Assembly (NCBI GenBank): GCA_023395465.1 | Contig: JAEWZE010000106.1 | Span: forward strand, 1-23,834 | DNA: 23,834 nt | DNA from: Pseudomonadota bacterium | GTDB taxonomy: Bacteria > Pseudomonadota > Gammaproteobacteria > Xanthomonadales > Xanthomonadaceae | Reading direction: 5' to 3' | Shown here: positions 7,946 through 14,592 of the stretch, in pieces | Layout: every line of letters starts with the position of its first letter | How positions within the stretch are numbered: the first letter of the stretch is position 1 | Position numbers and translations under genes: made by a program | The notes under the pieces: generated by a model | What the model was told of the DNA's origin: nothing | Databases searched by the model: none | Seen by the model: only the letters and a program-made list of their open reading frames with translations

Positions 7946-8824
7946 ATGTCCGCCCTCACCCTTCCCCCGCCCCCCGTCACCGGCGAACGCGAACGCCTGA
8001 GCGCGACGCTGGTGCTGTCGCTGCTGCTGCACGGGATGCTGGTGCTGGGCGTCGGGTTCGCGCTCGACGACGCGGCGCCGGTGCTGCCGACGCTGGACGT
8101 GATCATCACCGAGACCACCAGCCCGCTCACCCGAGCGCAGGCCGATTTCCTTGCCCAGGCCAGCAACGAGGGCGGCGGCGAGCACGACCGCAGCAACCGT
8201 CCGCGCGACGACCAGGCCGGCCTGGTCGCGCAGGCCGAGTCGGGCGTGGCGCCGATCGAGATGCGTGCGCAGTCGCCTTCCGCGCAGCCGCCGCCGCAGG
8301 CTCGGGTGGTCGCCAGCCAGCGCGGCGAGGCGCCGACGCCCACCGCCGATGCGCGTCCGCAGGCCGACGACAGCGTCCTGCCGCGCGGGCGGGAGAAGAT
8401 CGACCGCGACCTGTCGATGGCGCGGCTGGCGGCGGAAATCCACCTGCGCTCGGAGCGTTACGCCAAGCGTCCCAAGCGCAAGTTCGTGTCCGCCAGCACC
8501 CGGGAATGGGCCTATGCCGGCTACCTGCGCGACTGGGTGGACCGGGTCCAGCGGGTCGGCAACCTCAACTATCCCGACGAGGCACGACGCCGGCAACTGT
8601 CCGGCGAACTGGTGATCAGCGTGGCGATCCGCCGCGACGGTTCGGTCGAGCGCGCCGACATCCTGCGTTCCAGCGGCACCCGGCTGCTCGACGACGCCGC
8701 GCTGCGGATTGCGCGCCTGGCCGAGCCCTACCCGCCACTGCCGCGGACCGAGGAGGAGATCGACATCCTCCACGTCACCCGGACCTGGCAGTTCCTGCCC
8801 GGCGGCACGCTGGTCGACGACTGA
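7946..8824 (+). CDS. TonB C-terminal-domain energy transducer protein
   Basis: This 292-residue protein has one N-terminal membrane anchor at about 20-40 (ATLVLSLLLHGMLVLGVGF) and a periplasmic TonB C-terminal domain at about 205-285. Domain landmarks are NYPDEARRRQLSGELVISVAIRRDGSV, a following SSG turn, and a closing HVTRTWQF strand. TonB proteins pass proton-motive energy from ExbB/ExbD to outer-membrane receptors. The periplasmic linker is unusual: it is rich in Ala, Arg, Asp and Glu with only one short Pro run (about 114-118), rather than long Pro-Lys or Pro-Glu repeats. No exbB or exbD is nearby. The ribosome site is poor. It could be a TonB paralogue or a TolA/TonB-like protein with another partner. 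Confidence 0.88.
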   Translation: MSALTLPPPPVTGERERLSATLVLSLLLHGMLVLGVGFALDDAAPVLPTLDVIITETTSPLTRAQADFLAQASNEGGGEHDRSNRPRDDQAGLVAQAESGVAPIEMRAQSPSAQPPPQARVVASQRGEAPTPTADARPQADDSVLPRGREKIDRDLSMARLAAEIHLRSERYAKRPKRKFVSASTREWAYAGYLRDWVDRVQRVGNLNYPDEARRRQLSGELVISVAIRRDGSVERADILRSSGTRLLDDAALRIARLAEPYPPLPRTEEEIDILHVTRTWQFLPGGTLVDD

Positions 8825-8866
8825 GTCCGGCTCCGGCCCTTGCGCCGCGTCACGCGGAACCCGTCG

Positions 8867-9496
8867 CTACAGCCGCTTCCAGACCGGCCCCTGCCCGCGC
8901 CGCCAGTACACGCCCAGCGCGCGCCCGTAGAACGCCTGCTCCGGCACCAGCCCGAAGTAGCGACCGTCGGCGCTGGCGCCGCGGTGGTCGCCCAGCACCA
9001 GCACCATGCCCGGTGGAATCGTCGCCGCCGCGATGTCCGGTCCGCCGCCGTCGCCCAGGTCGAGCCCGACCAGCCGATCGCCGATGCGTTCGACCGGCGC
9101 GCCGCCACCGCCATCGAGCGGCCGGCCGTCGACCCGCAACCGTCCGTCCGCCAGCGCGACGGTCTGCCCGCCCACCGCGACCACGCGCTTGATCAGGCGG
9201 GTGCCGTCGACCGGCGACTTGAACACCACCACTTCACCCGGCGCGGGACGCCCCCGCGCGAGCAGCTCGATCGCGGTGAACGGCACGCGCAGGCCGTAGG
9301 CGCTCATGTCGACCACGACGCGGTCGCCCGGCACCAGCGTCGGCATCATCGAACCGCTCGGCACCTGGTAATGGTTGGCGAACGACGAGCGCGCCAGCAC
9401 CAGCAGCGCGATGGTCAGCGCCAGCGGAGGCAGTTCCCGGCGCAGCCAGCGCCGCAGCCTGCCCGCCCGATCCTCGTCCCGGCTGCCTGCCTGCAT
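8867..9496 (-). CDS. lepB: Type I signal peptidase (S26 family)
   Basis: This 209-residue inner-membrane protease removes signal peptides from exported proteins. A single hydrophobic segment lies at about 23-38. The catalytic serine is S49 (PSGSMMPTL) and the general-base lysine is K103 (GTRLIKRVVAVGG). The C-terminal box reads GDHRGASADGRYFG where the family usually has GDN-D-S-DSR, so it is somewhat diverged. It is shorter than typical proteobacterial LepB (about 260-320 residues, two membrane segments). It may therefore be a second, specialised signal peptidase rather than the main housekeeping one. The ATG at 9496 has a strong GAGGAAGA ribosome site. It starts 58 bases after tsaB and converges with the TonB-family gene, leaving 42 bases between the two stops. 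Confidence 0.9.
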   Translation of the reverse strand: MQAGSRDEDRAGRLRRWLRRELPPLALTIALLVLARSSFANHYQVPSGSMMPTLVPGDRVVVDMSAYGLRVPFTAIELLARGRPAPGEVVVFKSPVDGTRLIKRVVAVGGQTVALADGRLRVDGRPLDGGGGAPVERIGDRLVGLDLGDGGGPDIAAATIPPGMVLVLGDHRGASADGRYFGLVPEQAFYGRALGVYWRRGQGPVWKRL

Positions 9497-9554
9497 GGTG
9501 TCTTCCTCGTGGGCCCGAAGGGCCAGACCGCGGTTGCGGCCCGCAGTTCCCCGA

Positions 9555-10250
9555 TCAGCGGCGGGCGTCGCGCAGCGCCTGCTGCTCGCGCGAGGTCAGG
9601 GCGACGTTGTCGCGCAGGTAGGCCGGCTCCAGTCGCTCCGGGGCGATGCCGGCGCCGCGGGCGAAGGCCAGCGCGCCCAGCCGCGCCACATCGCCGGCGC
9701 GCGGTAGCGCCGTGGCGTCCACCTCCGCCAGCGCCTCGCCCAGGCGCTCGCGCAGCGCGCCGGCGGCGGCGTCGAAGCCGGTGCCCACGCCCTGCCAGCC
9801 GCCGCCGGGCGGCTTCGTGGCCTGGGCCGGATTCACGACCACCTCGTCGGCCAGCAGCCGCGGCCCGCCGTCGCCACGTTCGAACGCACCCAGGTAGACC
9901 TCGCCCATGCGCGCGTCGATCGCCGCCACCACGCGCGCGGCGGATGCACCGGCGGCCAGCGCCGCCAGCGTGGAGACCGGCAGCACCGGGCGGTCCAGCG
10001 CCAGGGCGATGCCCTGCGCCAGCGCCACCGCCAGGCGCACGCCGGTGAACGCGCCGGGACCGCGCCCGACCGCGATCGCGTCCAGCTGCGATTTCGCCAC
10101 GCCCGCCTCGGCCAGCAGCGCATCGGCCCAGGGCAGCGCCAGCTCGGCGTGGCGCCGCGGCGCGAGTTCGAAGCGCTCCAGCACCTCGCCATCCACGTAC
10201 ACGGCGACGGAACAGGCTTCGGTGGCGGTCTCGAACGCAAGCAGTCTCAT
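9555..10250 (-). CDS. tsaB: TsaB, tRNA threonylcarbamoyladenosine (t6A) biosynthesis protein
   Basis: A 231-residue ASKHA-fold protein that pairs with TsaD and TsaE to attach threonylcarbamoyl to A37 of ANN-decoding tRNAs. The diagnostic start MRLLAFETATEACSVAV and the GRGPGAFTGVRLAVALAQG motif (62-80) are both present. Length matches the E. coli protein (231 residues). The ATG at 10250 is preceded only by a weak GGCGGC ribosome site. It lies 66 bases after a lipoprotein gene and 58 bases before the signal peptidase gene. TsaB is normally essential in proteobacteria, so this gene must be expressed even if the upstream genes are accessory. Confidence 0.96.
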   Translation of the reverse strand: MRLLAFETATEACSVAVYVDGEVLERFELAPRRHAELALPWADALLAEAGVAKSQLDAIAVGRGPGAFTGVRLAVALAQGIALALDRPVLPVSTLAALAAGASAARVVAAIDARMGEVYLGAFERGDGGPRLLADEVVVNPAQATKPPGGGWQGVGTGFDAAAGALRERLGEALAEVDATALPRAGDVARLGALAFARGAGIAPERLEPAYLRDNVALTSREQQALRDARR

Positions 10251-10316
10251 GCCGCCATGTTAGCGGCGCGGCGGCGCTGGCCGAAGATGGCGCAGGAAAA
10301 CCCGGGCGTCGCCGGG

Positions 10317-10868
10317 TCAGGGCACCGGCAGTTCGCCGAACGCGACCTTGCCCTCGGGCGACTGGAAGCACGGCGTATTGAAGAATGCGGCCAGGTAGGC
10401 GTCCGGGGCAGGCTTGAAGCCCGAATCCAGGGTATAGCTGTTGCCGCTGGCCGGGTCGGTCGCGGTGAGGTTGACCCCGCCGCTGTCGAGGTGGCGGAAG
10501 CGGGTGATGTCCCAGCCTTGCGCCTGCCAGCGCGCATGCGCGGCCTCGATCTGGCGGGCGATGTCGTTGCCGGGCGCAAGGCCGCGCAGACCGACCCAGA
10601 CGTAGAACAGGTCTTCGCGGGTCTCGCCGCGCTGGCCCTCGCAGCGGTTGGCGCGGACCTCCAGCGATTCGCGCTGGATCGACAGCCCCGCCAGCACCTG
10701 TTCGACCTGGGGCAGGAACTCGGCGGCGGCCTGTTGCGGCGTCTTGTGCTGCATGCGATCGGTGTCCTTGGCGCCGGCGCAGCCGGCAAGCAGCAGGCAC
10801 GCCAGCGCGCCCGCGATGGGGAGACGCCGTGGGCCGCGGTGGGGTCCGGTCTCCATGCGCGGCAGCAT
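10317..10868 (-). CDS. Putative lipoprotein of unknown function
   Basis: This predicted protein has up to 183 residues and no function I recognise. An Arg-rich n-region is followed by a hydrophobic stretch ending in a lipobox, LLLAGC, with the acylated Cys at about residue 30; +2 is Ala and +3 Gly, which suggests outer-membrane sorting. A second in-frame ATG at 10856 (MET-G-P-H) gives a more normal signal-peptide length and may be the true start. The mature part has a helical segment (about 43-65), a pair of Cys residues that could form a disulfide (RCEGQRG and NTPCFQS), and a beta-type stretch GGVNLTATDPASGNSYTLD. It follows the hydrolase stop by 16 bases, so co-transcription is likely. Confidence 0.8.
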   Translation of the reverse strand: MLPRMETGPHRGPRRLPIAGALACLLLAGCAGAKDTDRMQHKTPQQAAAEFLPQVEQVLAGLSIQRESLEVRANRCEGQRGETREDLFYVWVGLRGLAPGNDIARQIEAAHARWQAQGWDITRFRHLDSGGVNLTATDPASGNSYTLDSGFKPAPDAYLAAFFNTPCFQSPEGKVAFGELPVP

Positions 10869-10884
10869 AGCGCCCGGCGCGTGA

Positions 10885-11961
10885 TCAGCCGGGACGACGG
10901 CCGACCGTGTCCACCTGGTCGTAGTTGCCGGTCAGGATGTAGGCCTGGTTGCGCAGCGACTCGGTGCCCGGGTTCCAGTAATCGCTGTGTCCGGACGCGC
11001 CGTCGGTGGTGATGCGCTGGCCGCCGAAGCTCCAGTCGACCGGACTGTTGCCGTGCACTTCGGTGTAGGTGACCACGTCGTCGCGGGCGGCGCCGGCCCA
11101 GAAGTGGTCCGAATCGATATGCATGTCGCTGGTGTTGTCGACCAGCGGGCCGTCGAACCAGCCCTGCCGCTCGGACGCCTCGTAGCCCATGCCGGGGCTG
11201 CCCATGGCGATGATGTCGTCCACCGCCAGCCCCTCGCCGGCCAGCGCGTCGGCGGTGCCGACCACGGTCGAGCCGTAGGAATGCCCGATCATCGTGACGC
11301 GGGCGTCGGGGCCCTGGTGGGACTCGCGCAGGCCGAGGGTGAAGTCGCGCAGGTCTTCCGCGCCATCCCTGGCGTAACCGGCGCCCAGGGCGTCGGGAAA
11401 GATCGAGTCGGGGGCGTCGTACCCGAGCCAGACGATGGTCGAAGTCTCGCCGGAGCCGGGAATCGTCCCGGCCTGGGCCTGCAGGTCGGCCATGCGGTCG
11501 AGGTTGCCGCCGATGCCGGCGACGTCGGAGCTGGTGCCGGGCACGAAGACCGCGACGTTGTCGGCGCTGTCGGGATTGCCGATGGCCACGATCGCCTGCG
11601 CATCGGCGCCGTCGGCCGCAGGCTGAAAGCCCAGCAGCAGCAGGCGGTCGCTGGCCGGGCCCGACTGCGAGCCTTCGATCCGGTCGAGCAGGGCCTGCGA
11701 GGCCTGGCGGTCGCTGCCGCCGGCGGCATCCTGGCGCAGCGCCGCGAGATTGGCCTCGTGCCGGACCTCCGAGGGCAGGCCGTCGAGGTTGCCGATCAGC
11801 GCACCGTGGGTGGACAGGTGGTTGGCCTGGTCCTGCGGCGAGAGCTCGCCCCACCACTGCGCGTTCTCGCGCGCGGTGCCCGACGGCGGCAGGCCGGCCG
11901 GACAGGCATTGGGCGGCGGCAGTTCGAGCTGGGCGGAAACCGGGCCAAGGGTCGGACTCAT
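10885..11961 (-). CDS. DUF1023-like alpha/beta hydrolase
   Basis: This 358-residue protein is an alpha/beta hydrolase with the nucleophile elbow GHSYGS (S228 predicted nucleophile). The preceding segments NVAVFVPGTSSDVAGIGGNLDRM (broken by a glycine-rich turn) and TIVWLGYDAPD are the pattern I associate with the DUF1023 family, abundant in Actinobacteria. The likely acid is an Asp after strand 6 (DDVVTY region) and the likely His is H325 (GHSDYW). The N-terminal WWGELSPQDQANHL and IGNLDGLPSEVRHEAN segments also match that family. No signal peptide or membrane segment is seen, so a cytoplasmic location or non-classical export is implied. The ATG at 11961 has a GGAG site. The substrate is unknown. 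It lies 66 bases downstream of yoaA. Confidence 0.82.
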   Translation of the reverse strand: MSPTLGPVSAQLELPPPNACPAGLPPSGTARENAQWWGELSPQDQANHLSTHGALIGNLDGLPSEVRHEANLAALRQDAAGGSDRQASQALLDRIEGSQSGPASDRLLLLGFQPAADGADAQAIVAIGNPDSADNVAVFVPGTSSDVAGIGGNLDRMADLQAQAGTIPGSGETSTIVWLGYDAPDSIFPDALGAGYARDGAEDLRDFTLGLRESHQGPDARVTMIGHSYGSTVVGTADALAGEGLAVDDIIAMGSPGMGYEASERQGWFDGPLVDNTSDMHIDSDHFWAGAARDDVVTYTEVHGNSPVDWSFGGQRITTDGASGHSDYWNPGTESLRNQAYILTGNYDQVDTVGRRPG

Positions 11962-12027
11962 GCGGCGCTCCGGCGACGGACTGGGGATCGTGCACCCAGC
12001 CTGCGCGATGCCGCCGCCGCGCGACAG

Positions 12028-14067
12028 CTAGGGCAGACCCTTGTCCGAAGGGGCCGGTGCGGCGAAGAAGGCTTCGGCGTCGGCGATGCTGCGGGTGGTC
12101 CGGAACGGCGGCAGCGATTCGAGGAAGGTCTCGCCGTAGGATTTCTGGGTCAGCCGTGGATCGCACAGCACCAGCACGCCGCGGTCGCGCTCGGTGCGGA
12201 TCAGCCGGCCCACGCCCTGCTTGAGCGCGATCACCGCCTGCGGCAGCTGCTCGTCGCGGAACGGGTTGCCACCGGCGCGGCGGATCGCCTGCAGCCGGGC
12301 CTCGAACACCGGGTCGTCCGGCGCGGCGAACGGCAGCTTGTCGATCACCACCACGCTCAACGCCTCGCCGGCCACGTCCACGCCCTCGCGGAAGCTGGCC
12401 GCGCCCAGCAGCACGCCGTTGCCGGACTCGCGGAAGCGCTGCAGCAGCACGTGCCGCGGCGCCTCGCCCTGCACGAACAGCGGCCACTCGCCCTCCTCGC
12501 GCAGCAGTTCGGCGGCCTCGCGCAGCGCCCGGTGCGAGGCGAACAGCACGAAGGCGCGCCCGCCCGAAGCCTGCAGCACCGGCCGGACCGCCTCCACCAC
12601 CGCCCAGGTGTAGTCGCGGTCGGACGGCTGCGGCATGCGCGTGGGCAGGTAGCACAGCGCCTGCTCCGGCCAGTCGAAGGGACTGGGCACCAGCAGGGTC
12701 TCGGGCGCGTCCAGGCCCAGGCGCGTGGACAGATGGTCGAAGCTGCCTTCGACCGCGAGCGTGGCCGAGGTGAACACCCAAGCGGCGTGCGACTGTTCCC
12801 GATGCGTGCGCAGCGGCCCGGACACATCCAGCGGCGTGCGCTGCAGCCGGAAACCGCGCGGCGAGAGTTCGTACCAGCGCACGTCTGCGGGGTCAGAATC
12901 GACTTTTCGCTCAACGCCAGCAGTTGCCGTCGACTCAAGGGGAAAAGTCGACTCTGACCCCGGTTTTCCCACCCAGCGCGCCAGCCGCGCGGTGTTTTCC
13001 TGCGCGCGGGCGTGGCAGGCATCGAAACCGGGCGAGGACTCGCGCAGCGGTGCCAGGGCATCGCGCAGCGCGGCCACCGCCGTGGACACGGCCTCCAGGC
13101 CGCTGTCGAACGCCGGCCAGTGCAGCGCGCGGTCGCGGGTGCCGCGCCCGGGCAGGCCTTCCATGGTGGCGCGCAGCGCGCGCGTGGCGTGTTCGAGTTC
13201 GCGCGCCGGCTGCTGCAGCACGGCCAGCGCCGAGGGCACGTCCTTGCATTCGCCCAGCGCGTCGCGCGCCAGTTCCACCAGCGGCCGGGCCGACAGGCTC
13301 TCGCCGAAGAACTGCGCGGCCAGTTCCGGCAACTGGTGCGCTTCGTCCACCACGAACGCCTGCGCGCCCGGCAGGATTTCGCCGAAGCCTTCCTGCTTGA
13401 GCGCAAGGTCGGCCAGCAGCAGGTGGTGGTTGACCACGACCAGGTCGGCCGATTGCGCGCGCTGGCGCGCCTGCAGCACGAAGCACTCGTTCCACATCGG
13501 GCATTCGCTGCCCAGGCAGTTGTCGGCCGTGGACGTGACCATCGGCAGCAGCGGCGAGTCCTCCGGCAGGGCCTCGAGTTCGGCCAGGTCGCCCATCCGC
13601 GTGCGCCCGCTCCAGGCCACGATGCGATGGAACTGGCTGATCTGTTCACGGGTGCTGAAGCGCGGCTCGCCTTTGGCGTGTTCGAGCCGGTAACGGCACA
13701 GGTAGTTCGCGCGGCCCTTGAGCAGCGCGGTCTTCAGGCCGGTGCCGAGCGCATCGCGCACGCGCGGCAGGTCGCGGTGGTAGAGCTGGTCCTGCAGCGC
13801 GCGGGTGCCGGTGGAGACGATCGCCTTCTGCCCCGAAAGCAGCAGCGGCACCAGGTAGGCGAAGGTCTTGCCGGTACCGGTGCCGGCTTCGGCCAGCAGG
13901 GTGCCGCGCTGGTCGAGCGCCTGCGCCACGGCGGCGGCCAGGCGCTGCTGCGCCTCGCGCGGGGCGAAGGCCGGGATCTGCTGCGCCAGCAGTCCGCCGC
14001 TGGCCAGTGCCGCGGTGCTGCGCCTGGCCAGGGAGCTGGACTGCGTGCCGTCCTGCGTCGCGGACAT
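12028..14067 (-). CDS. yoaA: YoaA, DinG/XPD-family ATP-dependent DNA helicase with Fe-S cluster
   Basis: This 679-residue superfamily 2 helicase has the XPD layout. Walker A is GTGTGKT (62-68) and the DEAH box is 241-244. Four cluster cysteines are C124, C184, C189 and C195 (NYLCRY, NCLGSECPMWNEC). The C-terminal motif QGVGRLIRTERDRGVLVLCDPR closes the domain. E. coli YoaA works with the HolC clamp-loader subunit in replication-fork repair; its signature phrases (ISTG-KALQDQLY, NCLGS-CPM, FVVDEAHQLP) are matched here. It is about 40 residues longer than E. coli YoaA. Residues 370-393 are encoded by a palindromic repeat inserted in frame just before the ADVRWYELSPRGF strand. The start ATG at 14067 lies 1 base after the upstream lipoprotein stop, so translation is probably coupled. 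Confidence 0.94.
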   Translation of the reverse strand: MSATQDGTQSSSLARRSTAALASGGLLAQQIPAFAPREAQQRLAAAVAQALDQRGTLLAEAGTGTGKTFAYLVPLLLSGQKAIVSTGTRALQDQLYHRDLPRVRDALGTGLKTALLKGRANYLCRYRLEHAKGEPRFSTREQISQFHRIVAWSGRTRMGDLAELEALPEDSPLLPMVTSTADNCLGSECPMWNECFVLQARQRAQSADLVVVNHHLLLADLALKQEGFGEILPGAQAFVVDEAHQLPELAAQFFGESLSARPLVELARDALGECKDVPSALAVLQQPARELEHATRALRATMEGLPGRGTRDRALHWPAFDSGLEAVSTAVAALRDALAPLRESSPGFDACHARAQENTARLARWVGKPGSESTFPLESTATAGVERKVDSDPADVRWYELSPRGFRLQRTPLDVSGPLRTHREQSHAAWVFTSATLAVEGSFDHLSTRLGLDAPETLLVPSPFDWPEQALCYLPTRMPQPSDRDYTWAVVEAVRPVLQASGGRAFVLFASHRALREAAELLREEGEWPLFVQGEAPRHVLLQRFRESGNGVLLGAASFREGVDVAGEALSVVVIDKLPFAAPDDPVFEARLQAIRRAGGNPFRDEQLPQAVIALKQGVGRLIRTERDRGVLVLCDPRLTQKSYGETFLESLPPFRTTRSIADAEAFFAAPAPSDKGLP
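12889..12961. repeat. 73-bp palindromic (REP-like) element inside the yoaA coding sequence
   Basis: The left arm at 12889-12908 begins GGGGTCAGAATCGACTTTTC. The right arm at 12939-12961 reads back as the same sequence with one mismatch (G for A at the tenth base) and ends in TCTGACCCC. About 30 bases separate the arms. GTCGAC appears in the right arm. I recall GGGGTCAGAGTCGACTTTTC-type inverted repeats scattered in Xanthomonadaceae genomes, often next to REP-associated transposase genes; that recollection needs a search to confirm. In the yoaA frame the element is fully open and encodes residues 370-393, a Ser/Thr/Glu/Asp-rich stretch (starting GSESTFPLES). No second copy was found in this window. 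Confidence 0.85.
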
Positions 14068-14068
14068 C

Positions 14069-14587
14069 TCAGAAACGGTTCGGACCCTCGACCTTGCAGC
14101 CTTCCACCTGGGTGCGGGCCGAGGCCGCACCTGCGGCGTCGCCGTCGACCAGCCGCACCTGCTCGATCGTCGCCCAGTGGCGCCGGCACAGCGGCCCGAC
14201 CTGTGCGCCCAGCGCGAAGGCTCGCTCGGCCAGCTGCCCGGCACGCGCGAAATCGCGCTGCAGCAGCGCCGTTTCCGCGCGCTCCTGGAGCAGGGCCGGA
14301 TCGTCGGCGACCAGTTCCAGGGCGCGATCGAGCGCTTCGGCGGCCGCGTCGTGGCGGCCCTGCGCCCGCGCCTGCCGGGCCTGCTCGCGCAGGTCCTCGA
14401 CCATCGGATCGCGCAGCGGCTGCACCGCCAGCTCGCCCTCGCCGCTGCCGGCGGCCGCGTCGATGCCCGCGACCATCTGCTCCGGCGTGGCCGAGGTCAG
14501 CGACGCGGGCGCGGTCAGGGACGGCGTGCTGGCACAGGCCGCCACCAGGGCGGCGGCAAGCGCCGCGATGGCGTGGGTGGACTTCAT
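14069..14587 (-). CDS. TPR-type lipoprotein next to mrcB, candidate PBP1b activator (LpoP-like)
   Basis: This 172-residue predicted outer-membrane lipoprotein starts at the ATG at 14587 (MKSTHAIAALAAALVAAC). Its lipobox, VAAC, has the acylated Cys at residue 18, and +2 is Ala. After a short Thr/Ser/Ala-rich linker, helices at about 65-150 fit tetratricopeptide repeats (LREQARQARAQGRHDAAAEALDRALEL, broken across two helices, then LLQERAETALLQRDFARAGQLAERAFAL). Two further Cys near the end (LCRRHW and EGCKVEG) may pair. It begins 5 bases after the mrcB stop and ends 1 base before yoaA. In Pseudomonas aeruginosa the PBP1b activator LpoP is a TPR lipoprotein encoded beside its PBP1b gene, so the same role is a reasonable inference here. 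A longer reading into mrcB is rejected. Confidence 0.82.
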   Translation of the reverse strand: MKSTHAIAALAAALVAACASTPSLTAPASLTSATPEQMVAGIDAAAGSGEGELAVQPLRDPMVEDLREQARQARAQGRHDAAAEALDRALELVADDPALLQERAETALLQRDFARAGQLAERAFALGAQVGPLCRRHWATIEQVRLVDGDAAGAASARTQVEGCKVEGPNRF

Positions 14588-14592
14588 GGGGA

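Noticed and set aside
8845..8857. Small hairpin CCGCG-TCA-CGCGG between the convergent TonB-family and signal peptidase genes
   Set aside because: The stem is only 5 bp with no following T-run, so it is not enough to call a terminator in GC-rich DNA.
10987..12957. A 656-codon plus-strand frame opposite the hydrolase and yoaA
   Set aside because: It has no recognisable domain and spans the intergenic gap between two well-supported minus-strand genes.
12889..12961. The palindrome in yoaA as a transcription terminator or a gene-disrupting frameshift
   Set aside because: It lies mid-gene with intact helicase motifs on both sides and an open frame through it. There is no T-run on the yoaA strand after the hairpin that would favour termination.
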